Assembly: GCF_030440365.1 (NCBI RefSeq)
Contig: NZ_CP124050.1
Coordinates: 372,001-436,000 of the forward strand
DNA: 64,000 bases
Source of the DNA: [Borrelia] lusitaniae
GTDB taxonomy: Bacteria > Spirochaetota > Spirochaetia > Borreliales > Borreliaceae
Direction: 5' to 3'
In this document: positions 45,893 to 54,922 of the stretch, piece by piece
How the letters are laid out: every line of letters begins with the position of its first letter
How positions within the stretch are numbered: position 1 is the first letter of the stretch
Program-made: the position numbers and the translations under genes
The notes under the pieces: generated by a model
The model's database searches: none
Told to the model about the DNA's origin: nothing
Seen by the model: the letters and a program-made list of their open reading frames with translations, nothing else

Positions 45893-46504
45893 ATGATAAA
45901 AAATTTTAAAAAAATGTATATTTTAACTTTAGCATTAGGTGTAATACACCTTTCTTTTGCATCTGACAATTATATGGTCAGATGCAGCAAAGAAGAAGAT
46001 TCAACTACCTGTATCGCAAAGCTTAAAGGAATAAAAGAAAAAAAAAGTTATGACTTATTTTCAATGGGCATTGGAATAGGCAATCCTATTGCAAACATTA
46101 TAATTACAGTTCCTTATATAGATATTGATTTTGGATATGGGGGTTTTGTTGGGCTTGGATCAAACAATTTTGAAAATTATCTAAACGGCGGAATAGATAT
46201 TATTTTTAAAAAACAAATTGGACAATACATGAGAATAGGTGGTGGAATTGGAGTAGGCGCAGATTGGTCAAAAACATCACTTATACCTCCTGATAAAGAA
46301 GAAGAGACTGATTATGAGAGAATAGGCGCTGTTTTAAGAATTCCTTTGGTAATGGAATATAACTTTGCAAAAAATTTATCCATAGGGCTCAAAGTTTATC
46401 CTGCACTAGGACCAACAATATTGCTAACAAAGCCAAAAATTTTATTTGAAGGAATTAAATTCAATTTTTTTGGATTTGGATTCATAAAATTTGCATTTAA
46501 TTAA
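45893..46504 (+). CDS. Outer-membrane beta-barrel protein, BB0406 type
   Basis: This 203-residue protein is a clear paralogue of the gene before it: PYIDIDFGYGGFVGL and GGGIGVGADWSK recur at equivalent positions, as do the C-terminal strands with the LRIPLVMEYNFAKNLSIGLK pattern. The signal peptide runs to about residue 23 (LSFASD). It differs by a two-cysteine segment near 31-39. In B. burgdorferi the orthologue has been described as a porin-like, laminin-binding surface protein. It is co-transcribed with the upstream gene and followed by a two-way terminator. Confidence 0.85.
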   Translation: MIKNFKKMYILTLALGVIHLSFASDNYMVRCSKEEDSTTCIAKLKGIKEKKSYDLFSMGIGIGNPIANIIITVPYIDIDFGYGGFVGLGSNNFENYLNGGIDIIFKKQIGQYMRIGGGIGVGADWSKTSLIPPDKEEETDYERIGAVLRIPLVMEYNFAKNLSIGLKVYPALGPTILLTKPKILFEGIKFNFFGFGFIKFAFN

Positions 46505-46523
46505 ACAAATAATTAAACTGAAA

Positions 46524-46561
46524 ATTAAAATTAAGCTCACATAAGCAAGCTTAATTTTAAT
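46524..46561. terminator. Two-way terminator between the BB0406-type gene and manA
   Basis: ATTAAAATTAAGCT (46524-46537) and AGCTTAATTTTAAT (46548-46561) form a 14-base-pair perfect stem with a ten-base loop, between convergent genes. A/T-rich stem ends provide T-tracts on both strands. The right arm overlaps the manA stop codon. Confidence 0.75.
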
Positions 46562-47672
46562 CAAAACCAGCAATGAAAGCTTGGCCATCCCCATTAATAA
46601 ACAAGTTTTCAGCTTTTCTGCCTATAAAAACGCTCTCACCCCTGTTAAGGTCTAAGGATTTATTTATACTCACACGCCCATCTAAAACTAACAAGACCAT
46701 TGCCCTATTTCTATTGATAGAAATGGTCTCATTTATTTTTTTTTGGATTAGCTTTAAATTAGTATTGGGCAGTCTAAATATACTAAAATTATTTTGAAGA
46801 TCGGGATTTAAAAATGATAACTTTCCTTCCTCAAATTGACCAACTCTTAACATCTCTTCTTTATCAATATACTTAGTAGTAAGCCCAGCTCTAATAACAT
46901 TATCAGAATTGGTCATAAGCTCAATGCAATCTCCCTTAAGATATGCATGCACCTCCTGGCTGTTTGTATAAAAAACTTCTCCTGGTTTTAGTTTTAAAAT
47001 ATTCATACCCAAAAATACTAAAAGCCCCACATCTACACCATAAATATTATAAATTTCATTAAACCAATAACTTCTAAAATCATCAATAAGATTCAAATTT
47101 TTTAAAATTTTTTCAATAATCTTCTCAAGTTCATACGTTTGTAAATCAAAAATAGTCTTTACAAAGTCTCTATGTGATTGAAAGTCGAAATTTAATTTCA
47201 AAATTTCACAAATTTTTTTAATCTCATCCAAAGGCAAAAAACCTTTAAGAGCATAAAAATCACTCAAGGCATAAATAAGTTCAATTTTGGGGTTTTTGTC
47301 TTTATATATTCTTTTAGGGTCATTAATATCTATCCCTTTATTATTCTCTGATTCATATCCCTTTAAGGCAATATCTTTAGAAGGATGAATTTGAATAGAT
47401 AAAGGTTTATTTGCAGACAATACCTTAAATAAAAAAGGAAATTCACCATTACCACCTAAAAGCTCTTTATGGTCTTCTAAAAAATCACTTAAAAGCACAT
47501 ATTCATTTCTATGTAAAATTTTACTAGAAAATGTATTATGTGCTCCAAGCCACATTTCAGCCTTAGGTATTCCATCAATCTTATTCCCCAAAAGATCGGG
47601 AATAAAACTAATCCCTCCCCAATCATATTCTTTAATATTATTTTTCATTAAAAAAATATTATCTTCATTCAT
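46557..47672 (-). CDS. manA: Mannose-6-phosphate isomerase, class I
   Basis: ManA (371 residues) interconverts mannose-6-phosphate and fructose-6-phosphate with one zinc ion, feeding mannose into glycolysis. Family features are the early YDWGG segment, AEMWLGAHN near residues 38-46, the SIQIHPSKDIALKGYESENNKG zinc region (Gln/His near 115-117), and EVHAYLKGDCIELM near residue 240. Its ATG directly follows the fruA stop with no gap (TAA-ATG), so the two are translated together. A terminator overlaps its stop codon. Confidence 0.94.
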   Translation of the reverse strand: MNEDNIFLMKNNIKEYDWGGISFIPDLLGNKIDGIPKAEMWLGAHNTFSSKILHRNEYVLLSDFLEDHKELLGGNGEFPFLFKVLSANKPLSIQIHPSKDIALKGYESENNKGIDINDPKRIYKDKNPKIELIYALSDFYALKGFLPLDEIKKICEILKLNFDFQSHRDFVKTIFDLQTYELEKIIEKILKNLNLIDDFRSYWFNEIYNIYGVDVGLLVFLGMNILKLKPGEVFYTNSQEVHAYLKGDCIELMTNSDNVIRAGLTTKYIDKEEMLRVGQFEEGKLSFLNPDLQNNFSIFRLPNTNLKLIQKKINETISINRNRAMVLLVLDGRVSINKSLDLNRGESVFIGRKAENLFINGDGQAFIAGFD

Positions 47673-49550
47673 TTATTCAGATTCCTTTGATTTTAAAGAT
47701 TTTAAAAAAATTACCAAAGCTGTTGCAACTGCAACTCCAACAGCAATTGCAATAATAAACTCAAATTTATTATCAACAACAGGAAGCACTATTGGCCCTC
47801 CGTGTGGAGCATGATTAGCAACACCTAAAAAAGCAGCAATAATGCTTGATACAGCTCCTCCCGCCACTATTGAAGGAATTACCCTTCCAGGATCACTAGC
47901 AGCAAAAGGAATAGCCCCTTCGCTAATACCAATAAATGAAATCAAAAAGGCTATTTTGCCAGATTCTTTCTCTTCTTTTTCAAATAATTTAGGCGCTAAA
48001 AAAGTTGCAAGCCCCATAGCCATAGGGGGAACAGGAATTGCTGCTGCCACCATTCCCATTATTTCTGGTACTTGAGGAATCAGCCCTACACCAAAAAGAA
48101 ATGCCACTTTATTAAAGGGCCCACCCATATCAATAGTAATCATTGCGCCTAGAACTAAGCCTAAGAAAATTTTACCCAACACCCCAAAAGTTTCTGAATT
48201 GCTCTGTAAAGATTTAAGTCCGCTCTCAAGAACACCCATAAATTCTCCAATATAAACACCAACATACAACATAAAAAACCCAACAATAATAGTGCTTATT
48301 AGCGGAATTACAAATATGGGCATCACGGGTCTTAACCACTCGGGAACAGATCTCTTTGCTAAAAACCTTGCAACATAACCTGCAAGAAACCCTGCAAATA
48401 TTGCACCCAAGAAACCTGCTTTTACATTCCCAGATATTACTCCACCAACAAGACCGGGCGCAAGACCAGGCTTATCAGCAATTGCCATTGAAATAAAACC
48501 AGCAAGCACAGGAAGCATCATTCCAAAAGCCACAGAACCAATATCTGCCACCTGCTTATAAAATGGATGCTCAGAAAAATTAGGTCCATCAGGTCCTATT
48601 CCAACAAAAGCAATACTAAGAGCAATTAAAATCCCTCCGGTTGCAACAACAGGAATCATTGGAGATACTCCGCTCATTAAATATTTATAAAAACTACCCT
48701 TTCCTGTTGCAATCGAACTTTTAGAACTGCTATTAGCTTTAGAGTCTTTGTAAGAAAATACTGGAGCATTAAAAGCTTGTTTAATAATATTTTCCGTATT
48801 GTTTATCGCTTTTACAGTTGAGACTTTGTAAACTCTCTTGCCTTCAAATCTCTTTTCATCAACATCCTTATCAACAGCAAGTATTACAGCAGAAGCATTC
48901 TTAATTTCTTCTTCCGTTAAGGCGTTTTCAATGCCAATAGATCCTTGAGTTTCGACTCTAATGTTGTAACCTTGCTTTTTAGCTTCATTTTCAATTTTCT
49001 TTGCTGCAATATATGTATGAGCAACTCCAACAGGACAAGCAGTTACAGCCACTATTTTTTCTGCTTTTGTAGCTCCAAAAACCTCTTCTTTGGCAATTCT
49101 TTGAACATTTTCTATGTAATAATAAATATCATCAGCGTTAACAATCCCGGTTAAAGCATTTTGAAAAGAATCATCTTCAAAAAGTTTAGCTATAAACGCA
49201 ATTGCCTTAAGATGCTCATTGCCTTGTTGCTTTTTTGACATACAAATCAAAAATATTAAATTAACAGGGGGATTTTCTTCAGACCACTTAACCCCAGCAC
49301 CTTTAATGTAAAGCAATGAAATAAAACTGGTTTTAACAACATCTCCTATAAAATGGGGAATTGCAACACCATTTTCCCAAGAAGTGTCACCCATCATCTC
49401 TCTATTAAGAATTCCTTGAATAAACTCTTCTTTACTATCTATATATCCCTTATCATTGATTTTTTCAACTAAAAAATCAATTACATCTTCTTTTGAATTT
49501 ACTTCTGGCAAAACAAATACAAGATCTTTTTTTAAAAAATTAAAAAACAT
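47673..49550 (-). CDS. fruA: PTS fructose-family EIIABC transporter
   Basis: This single 625-residue protein carries all three PTS modules: EIIA-2 (about 1-145) with the phospho-His at 66 in NGVAIPHF, EIIB (about 160-260) with the phospho-Cys at 172 in TACPVGVAHTY, and membrane EIIC (about 285-620) with about nine helices. It takes up and phosphorylates fructose or a related sugar; the linked manA suggests mannose as another possible substrate. I start it at the ATG 49550, six bases after GGAGG; the longer frame would add 21 residues across that site. A 17-base inverted repeat lies upstream. Confidence 0.93.
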   Translation of the reverse strand: MFFNFLKKDLVFVLPEVNSKEDVIDFLVEKINDKGYIDSKEEFIQGILNREMMGDTSWENGVAIPHFIGDVVKTSFISLLYIKGAGVKWSEENPPVNLIFLICMSKKQQGNEHLKAIAFIAKLFEDDSFQNALTGIVNADDIYYYIENVQRIAKEEVFGATKAEKIVAVTACPVGVAHTYIAAKKIENEAKKQGYNIRVETQGSIGIENALTEEEIKNASAVILAVDKDVDEKRFEGKRVYKVSTVKAINNTENIIKQAFNAPVFSYKDSKANSSSKSSIATGKGSFYKYLMSGVSPMIPVVATGGILIALSIAFVGIGPDGPNFSEHPFYKQVADIGSVAFGMMLPVLAGFISMAIADKPGLAPGLVGGVISGNVKAGFLGAIFAGFLAGYVARFLAKRSVPEWLRPVMPIFVIPLISTIIVGFFMLYVGVYIGEFMGVLESGLKSLQSNSETFGVLGKIFLGLVLGAMITIDMGGPFNKVAFLFGVGLIPQVPEIMGMVAAAIPVPPMAMGLATFLAPKLFEKEEKESGKIAFLISFIGISEGAIPFAASDPGRVIPSIVAGGAVSSIIAAFLGVANHAPHGGPIVLPVVDNKFEFIIAIAVGVAVATALVIFLKSLKSKESE

Positions 49551-49575
49551 AAGAAGCCTCCTAGCCGTTAAACAT

Positions 49576-49592
49576 ATTGTATAATATACAAT
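49576..49592. promoter_or_regulatory. Inverted repeat overlapping the probable fruA promoter
   Basis: ATTGTATA-A-TATACAAT is a perfect 8-base inverted repeat around one base, 26 bases before the fruA ATG. On the minus strand it overlaps TATACA, which has a TTGTAT element 17 bases upstream, so it could be an operator placed on the promoter. A regulator is not identified. Confidence 0.55.
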
Positions 49593-49726
49593 AAAATAGG
49601 ATACAACAGACACCCAATATAAAAAATATTTTTACACTAAACAGGAAAATTCTTCCCAAATAAAGAATACATATTATAATATTGAATATAAAAAGCAATT
49701 TTTATATCATTTAAAATAATCTGTTT

Positions 49727-50356
49727 ATGAAAAAAAATCCAAACATTTATATTTCCTTGACATTGCTTATCATTTCTACTCTAAATGCACTTGCAAATGA
49801 AGAAGACAATGCCAATGAAAAAAATAATCAATCCAAACAAAATTCCATTTTTTTTAGCCCAGAAAGAGGATTCACATATTCAACAGGAATTGGAATTGGA
49901 ATTGGATTTTTCCTAAATTCAAATATTAAACATCTTATTTTTAGACCTTACTACACGTTCTCTAATAATAATTTTGATTTTTTAATCGTTGCTATGATAT
50001 TAACAAAAGAAAGCCTTAATATCCCTAAAAAAATGGAGTACTTTAAATCTTATATTGGCGGGGGAATAAACTGGCACATTGCAAACTTAATTAAAAAAAC
50101 AAAATATTTTTCCTCTACTATTGGCATAGGCGGTCGTTTTTATTTATCTACAAATCTTATAGGAGACATTCGATTTTACGAACAATTGCCTTATGTGCTA
50201 GAGCCTTATATGTTTATTGAAATTTCTACGAAAAATGCAATACCTTTAATGGGATTAGACTTTAAAATTGATTTTTTATTTTTAGATACATTTAACATTT
50301 CTTTTAATTTAACTATTAGATATAATCTTAAGGACGAAAAAGAGATAGAAACATGA
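49727..50356 (+). CDS. Exported, probably barrel-forming outer-membrane protein
   Basis: The 209-residue precursor has a signal peptide (residues 1-23, cut near ALANE), an acidic Asn/Glu/Lys-rich linker to about 45, then glycine-rich amphipathic strands beginning with TGIGIGIGFFLN. The final strand ISFNLTIRYN resembles a barrel end, but a charged tail follows. It shares the GIGIG style with the BB0405/BB0406 pair but not their DIDxGYGGFVGL hallmark. Its stop overlaps the start of the nuclease gene (ATGA), so the two are translated together. Confidence 0.65.
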   Translation: MKKNPNIYISLTLLIISTLNALANEEDNANEKNNQSKQNSIFFSPERGFTYSTGIGIGIGFFLNSNIKHLIFRPYYTFSNNNFDFLIVAMILTKESLNIPKKMEYFKSYIGGGINWHIANLIKKTKYFSSTIGIGGRFYLSTNLIGDIRFYEQLPYVLEPYMFIEISTKNAIPLMGLDFKIDFLFLDTFNISFNLTIRYNLKDEKEIET

Positions 50357-51234
50357 AAAAAAGATCAAAAATTTTTCTTTACTGCTATATTTTATGTCTA
50401 ACAGGATTTTTATTTTTTTCCTTAAATCCAAAAGCCCTAAAACAAATTAAACATAAAATTTATGACTATTTAGAGATAATAGAAAATAAATACATTAACA
50501 TTACAAAATCTATTCCAATAAAAGAATCCCAATTAATGCCAAGGGGATATCTTACTACCCAAATAATAAACAAAAAACACTATACCTTGGGATACGCTGA
50601 AAGCGCAAGACAGTCCGAATGGGCCGCTTATCCGCTGAAAAGAGAAATGGTAGAACTAGCATTAACTTTGTTAAAATCAAAAAAAATTAAAAGAAGTCCT
50701 AAATTTTTTGAAGACAAAAACATCAAAGGAACTTTTCCAAAACTTGAAGATTACTTTAAAAGCGGGTACGACAGAGGACATATAGTAAGTTCTGCAGACA
50801 TGTCTTTTTCTGAAAGTGCAATGAAAGATACATATTTTTTATCAAATATGTCACCTCAAAAAAGCGAATTTAATTCTGGAATTTGGCTAAAACTTGAAAA
50901 ATTAGTAAGAGAATGGGCAATCTCAAAAGGATATATATATATCATTAGTGCGGGAATTTTAACAGAAAATAAAGGATTTATTGGAAAAAACAAAATTTTG
51001 ATACCTAAAAATTTTTACAAAATAGTACTAGCAATTAATAATAACAATTTTTATGACATAATCTCTTTTATTATTCCAAATGAAAAAGCAAAAGATTTAG
51101 ATTTAAAAAATTACGTTGTTAGTGTAGATTCAATTGAAAAAAAAACAAAGATAGATTTTTTTGAAAAACTTGATTTAAAAATTAAAAAAAATATCAAAAA
51201 AATAAAAAACACACATTATTGGAAATTTAAATGA
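50353..51234 (+). CDS. nucA: DNA/RNA non-specific endonuclease (NucA/NUC1 family), exported or membrane-anchored
   Basis: The 293-residue protein has an N-terminal hydrophobic segment (6-24), acting as signal or anchor, then a beta-beta-alpha-metal nuclease domain. The catalytic DRGH motif is at 140-143 (His143 as general base), with NMSPQ near 165-169, Asn174 as Mg2+ ligand and Trp178. Family enzymes cut single- and double-stranded DNA and RNA. In a host-dependent spirochaete that salvages purines, nucleotide scavenging outside the cytosol is a reasonable role. It overlaps the genes on both sides by four bases. Confidence 0.9.
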   Translation: MKKRSKIFLYCYILCLTGFLFFSLNPKALKQIKHKIYDYLEIIENKYINITKSIPIKESQLMPRGYLTTQIINKKHYTLGYAESARQSEWAAYPLKREMVELALTLLKSKKIKRSPKFFEDKNIKGTFPKLEDYFKSGYDRGHIVSSADMSFSESAMKDTYFLSNMSPQKSEFNSGIWLKLEKLVREWAISKGYIYIISAGILTENKGFIGKNKILIPKNFYKIVLAINNNNFYDIISFIIPNEKAKDLDLKNYVVSVDSIEKKTKIDFFEKLDLKIKKNIKKIKNTHYWKFK

Positions 51235-52010
51235 AATCAATATTTACAAAGTTAAACGCTTCTATTAATCTTTTTCTCTTTATAATTTTTCTTTTAGCAA
51301 CACTAGTTATACTAATTTTCTCTTATAAAATAAAATATAATGAAAATTATCAAAATTATGTTCTAGAAATTTACAATAATAATTTTGTAATATTGGTTAA
51401 TAAATTCGCCATCTTTATTGCTGGAATCATAGGATCACTTTGGTCATACATTAACTACAAAAGAACCAACAATATACAATTTATACTTTTCTATTGCTTT
51501 ATTAGTTCATATACATTAGAGCCTATTTTAATCTCTGAAGATTTTTTTTTAAAAAATAACCTAAATTCAAGTTATTACTTATTTACAAAATTTATACTTT
51601 TTGTAAATACTTTTTCATTATTAAATTTATTTTTTTTAAGTTTATATATATGCGATTTTAAAATAAAATCAATACATTACACAATTTACATTATTTTGAC
51701 CTTTGCCTGTATATATAGCTATACAATGCCTATTAATTCATACGAAAATAGCCAAAACTACGGCATTCTTAAAATTGAAAGCATAAAATTCTACATAGAT
51801 GCATTCTTGTCGCTTATTTTAATAAACTTTACAGTAGCCTTTTTAAGGAAAAAAAACTTTGACTATTTTTTCCTTTTTATTTCAATGCTTTTAATATTAA
51901 GTGGAATTTACTTGAATTTACTAAAAATACCTTATGCTTTTATTCCAATTTCAATTGGAATACCAATCTATTTAAAAAAATCAGGAAAAATTTTCTTTTA
52001 CTGGCTATAA
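51231..52010 (+). CDS. Polytopic membrane protein of unknown function
   Basis: The 259-residue protein has about seven hydrophobic segments (near 10-30, 45-65, 78-95, 115-140, 150-165, 185-205, 210-245) and few charges, with no family motif that I recognise. It follows nucA with an ATGA overlap, so the three genes from 49727 are a coupled unit. Its stop overlaps the convergent gene's stop by six bases. It corresponds by position to B31 BB0412. Confidence 0.65.
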   Translation: MKSIFTKLNASINLFLFIIFLLATLVILIFSYKIKYNENYQNYVLEIYNNNFVILVNKFAIFIAGIIGSLWSYINYKRTNNIQFILFYCFISSYTLEPILISEDFFLKNNLNSSYYLFTKFILFVNTFSLLNLFFLSLYICDFKIKSIHYTIYIILTFACIYSYTMPINSYENSQNYGILKIESIKFYIDAFLSLILINFTVAFLRKKNFDYFFLFISMLLILSGIYLNLLKIPYAFIPISIGIPIYLKKSGKIFFYWL

Positions 52011-52622
52011 AAAAAGGGGGGTTAAAAAATAGGACGAAGCTGAAACAGCAAGTGGTAAAAATAAATTATCATAATTAGCAGCATCAAAAAGCTCTACCAA
52101 TACTGCCAAAATTCCAAGAATTAAAGCTACTGTTAAATAAGGAAAAAAATAATAATATGAAAAAAACGTAGCGCAAAATACAATAAAGCTACCAGAAATC
52201 GTTTTGTCGTTTACAAGCTTAAAAGAGGGAATTAACTTTCCAGCAAGACTTGCAAATCCATCGCCAAGACATACTGAAAATATTCCAATATAATTAGAAG
52301 GCTCCACAACCAAGCAATATGATATCAATATGCCCAAAAATAAAAAAACGGGGGAAAAAGATACTTTATTAGGTGATATTTTTCTTGATTTTAATATTAT
52401 ATCTGAAATACTTTTAAATAAAAGTAGTTTTTTTTCAGTAATTCTAAAAACTTCAGAAGTTAAATACAAAATCATAAAAAGTATATTAAAAACAAGCCCT
52501 ATCCAAAAATTTATTTCATAAAAAACCAAAATTATTAAGCTAAAAATATGAAAAAATTTTCTAAAGATTTCATACTTAACATCTTCTCTGAAAATTATTC
52601 TTTTAACCCCATTAAACATCAT
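52005..52622 (-). CDS. Dolichol/phytol-kinase-like CTP-dependent membrane kinase
   Basis: The 205-residue membrane protein has about six hydrophobic helices and motifs of the SEC59/VTE5 polyprenol-kinase and phosphatidate-cytidylyltransferase-like family: RKFFHIFS near residue 21, the SVCLGDGFASLAGK stretch near 116-129, KTISGS near 139-144 and a late LFDAANYDNLFLPL. Family members phosphorylate isoprenoid or lipid alcohols with CTP. Its actual substrate in Borrelia is unknown; older annotations call it a phosphatidate cytidylyltransferase. It is a single-gene unit on the minus strand. Confidence 0.72.
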   Translation of the reverse strand: MMFNGVKRIIFREDVKYEIFRKFFHIFSLIILVFYEINFWIGLVFNILFMILYLTSEVFRITEKKLLLFKSISDIILKSRKISPNKVSFSPVFLFLGILISYCLVVEPSNYIGIFSVCLGDGFASLAGKLIPSFKLVNDKTISGSFIVFCATFFSYYYFFPYLTVALILGILAVLVELFDAANYDNLFLPLAVSASSYFLTPLFL

Positions 52623-52805
52623 TCAATCTTTTTAAAGATGAAATATATTAAATAGGCATTTGCAAATATTTTTTCCAACACGCATTAAATTCCTTATTTA
52701 TTATTGCAAATAAATTAAAATAACCAAAAACCTTTTTATAAACCCAAGTCTTATAATAAAATTACTTATATTAATTTTACAATTTTTTTCAAAAAAAAAA
52801 TATTC

Positions 52806-52834
52806 TTACCTAGAGATTTATTATAAATAGGTAA
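52806..52834. promoter_or_regulatory. Inverted repeat upstream of cheR
   Basis: TTACCTA (52806-52812) and TAGGTAA (52828-52834) form a 7-base inverted repeat with a 15-base spacer, about 40 bases before the cheR ATG in the 252-base gene-free stretch 52623-52874. TATAAT also occurs at 52752-52757. A role as operator is a guess. Confidence 0.35.
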
Positions 52835-52874
52835 TACTTATTTATAAAGAGAATAACTAAGCAGGTTCCCGAAA

Positions 52875-53732
52875 ATGCTAGAAATTGAAAATGAACTATT
52901 TTTAAAATTTTGCGACTTTATATACAACAACAGTGGAATGCGTTTTGACGAAAAAAATAAATTTGTTCTTCAAAGCAGAATTAATGACGCAATACGAGAA
53001 CTTGATCTTGAAAATCCATTACAACTTTATAATTTAATAATTAGTGAAAAATTAAAAAAAGAATATTTCTTGGATTTAGTAACAACTAATTTAACAAGAT
53101 TTTTTAGAAATTCACTACATTTTCAAACTTTTGAAAAATTTGTAATTCCTAACTTAATTAATATTAAAAACATAGAAAAAAAAAATAGAATTATTGTCTG
53201 GTCTGCAGGATGCTCAACAGGAGAAGAACCTTATTCATTAGCATTTGTGCTCAAATCAAAGCTTCCAAAAGAAATAGATTTTGTTATTATTGCTTCTGAT
53301 TTAAGTTTAAAATCTTTAATGATAGCAAAAGAAGGATATTACTCATCAAATAAATGCGAAAATATTCCTAAAGAATACCGACACTATATATATTCTCATT
53401 TAAACGGATATAAAATTAAAAATGAAATTAAAAATCACATAAGATTTGATTATCACAACCTAAACTTTGAAAGTAATTTTTCACAAATTGATGTTATTTT
53501 TTGTAGAAATGTATTAATATATTTTGATGAAAAATCAAAAATTAAAGTACTTAAAAAATTTTACAATAATATGTCTAAAAACGGCTATTTATTTATAGGA
53601 CACTCAGAATCGCTTTTTGGACTTAATCTGTCTTTTAAATTTTTAAAAACACCGTGGGCAATAATATATGAAAAAAAAGATAGTGGACATCAAAAAGAAA
53701 AATTTAAACTAAAAAATAAATACAAGTTATAA
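52875..53732 (+). CDS. cheR: Chemotaxis protein methyltransferase CheR
   Basis: CheR (285 residues) adds methyl groups from SAM to glutamates of chemoreceptors. The N-terminal helical domain (1-75) contacts the receptor; the SAM-binding domain shows VWSAGCSTGEEPYSLA near residues 113-128, the FVIIASDLS strand and IFCRNVLIYFD near 213-223. It is 39 bases before cheB on the same strand, so methylation and demethylation are made together. Borrelia carries a second cheR/cheB set elsewhere (known for the genus); this is the copy often named cheR-2. There is no pentapeptide-binding loop that I can identify. Confidence 0.93.
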   Translation: MLEIENELFLKFCDFIYNNSGMRFDEKNKFVLQSRINDAIRELDLENPLQLYNLIISEKLKKEYFLDLVTTNLTRFFRNSLHFQTFEKFVIPNLINIKNIEKKNRIIVWSAGCSTGEEPYSLAFVLKSKLPKEIDFVIIASDLSLKSLMIAKEGYYSSNKCENIPKEYRHYIYSHLNGYKIKNEIKNHIRFDYHNLNFESNFSQIDVIFCRNVLIYFDEKSKIKVLKKFYNNMSKNGYLFIGHSESLFGLNLSFKFLKTPWAIIYEKKDSGHQKEKFKLKNKYKL

Positions 53733-53771
53733 GTTATAATTTAACAAGAATTAAATAGGAAAAAAGTAACA

Positions 53772-54899
53772 TTGGAAACAAAAATTTCTGTACTTATCAT
53801 AGAATACTTTGCTGTAAAAAGAAAACTTATATCAGACCTTATTAATTCGTCTCCTAAACTTCAAGTCATTGCAGCTGCTTCAAATGGTAAATTTGCAACA
53901 AATAAACTTAAAAAACATAACCCCGAAGTAATATTAATGAATTTAGAAGAAAACAACATTAAAGATATTCTCTTTTTGGAGAAAAAAAGCAATATAAATA
54001 AAACAATACCAATTATCGTAACATCTTCAAATCAAAACCTAATAAATATTGCTGCTTTAAAGGGCGCTGATGATCTTATATTAGTATCTAAAAATAAAAA
54101 ATCATATGAAAACAAAAAAGAACAAATTATTAATTCTCTTTTAGCCTATGGATCAATATCTATAAAAAACAAAATTAACTGCAATAATGATATGAAAATA
54201 AAAAACTATGAAAAAGCCAAAGTTTTTTTAAATCACAAAAATGACATTTTTTTATTAAATCAACTTAAAGAAAATGCAAAAGAAAAAATATTAAATGAAA
54301 AAGAAATAAAAAAGCTTAAACTTAAAAAATTTGACATAATAGCAATTGGAGTATCAGCAGGCGGGCCTGTGGCCTTGAAATCAATATTGCCAGAAATGCC
54401 TGAAACCTTTCCACCAATAATCATTGTTCAACATATGCCTAAAGGATTTACAGAAGAATTTGCAAAAAATCTTAATAATCTTTGCAAAATAAACGTAAAA
54501 GAAGCCGTCAATAAAGAAATATTAAAGCAAGGACATGCATACATAAGCTCAGGAGGATATCATACAAAAATCAAAAAAATCGATGGTAACTATCAAATAC
54601 AAACTTTCGATGGCAAACATATAAATGGCCATAAACCATCTATTGGAGTATTATTTCAATCTATTGCAGAGATTGCAAAAGATAAAGCAATTGCTTTAAT
54701 AATGACTGGAATGGGAAATGACGGATCAAGAGAAATTGGCGATATAAAAAAAGCTGGGGGACTAACTATTGCACAAGATAAAGAAAGTTCAATGGTTTTT
54801 GGAATGCCAAAAATAGCAATAGCAGAAAACAACATAGATTATATAGTTCCACTAAACCATATGGTAAAATTATTAAAAGCTATACTAATAAATAGCTAA
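53772..54899 (+). CDS. cheB: CheB-family methylesterase with a degenerate receiver domain
   Basis: The 375-residue protein has a receiver-like N-terminal domain (about 1-125), a long linker (to 183) and a C-terminal methylesterase domain. The catalytic triad is complete: Ser195 in AIGVSAGG, His221 in VQHMPKG and Asp317 in MTGMGNDG. The receiver is not: the acidic pair is Glu11-Tyr12 and the phospho-acceptor Asp is Asn57 in ILMNLEEN. Phosphorylation by CheA should therefore not control it. It starts at TTG with AGGAAAA upstream. Together with cheR it forms a two-gene unit; the TraB-family gene follows after 23 bases. Confidence 0.9.
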   Translation: METKISVLIIEYFAVKRKLISDLINSSPKLQVIAAASNGKFATNKLKKHNPEVILMNLEENNIKDILFLEKKSNINKTIPIIVTSSNQNLINIAALKGADDLILVSKNKKSYENKKEQIINSLLAYGSISIKNKINCNNDMKIKNYEKAKVFLNHKNDIFLLNQLKENAKEKILNEKEIKKLKLKKFDIIAIGVSAGGPVALKSILPEMPETFPPIIIVQHMPKGFTEEFAKNLNNLCKINVKEAVNKEILKQGHAYISSGGYHTKIKKIDGNYQIQTFDGKHINGHKPSIGVLFQSIAEIAKDKAIALIMTGMGNDGSREIGDIKKAGGLTIAQDKESSMVFGMPKIAIAENNIDYIVPLNHMVKLLKAILINS

Positions 54900-54922
54900 T
54901 TTTTTTAAACAAGGAATATTTT

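Noticed and set aside
49551..49613. A 21-residue N-terminal extension of FruA
   Set aside because: It would be translated through the inverted repeat/promoter and the GGAGG site that fits the ATG at 49550.
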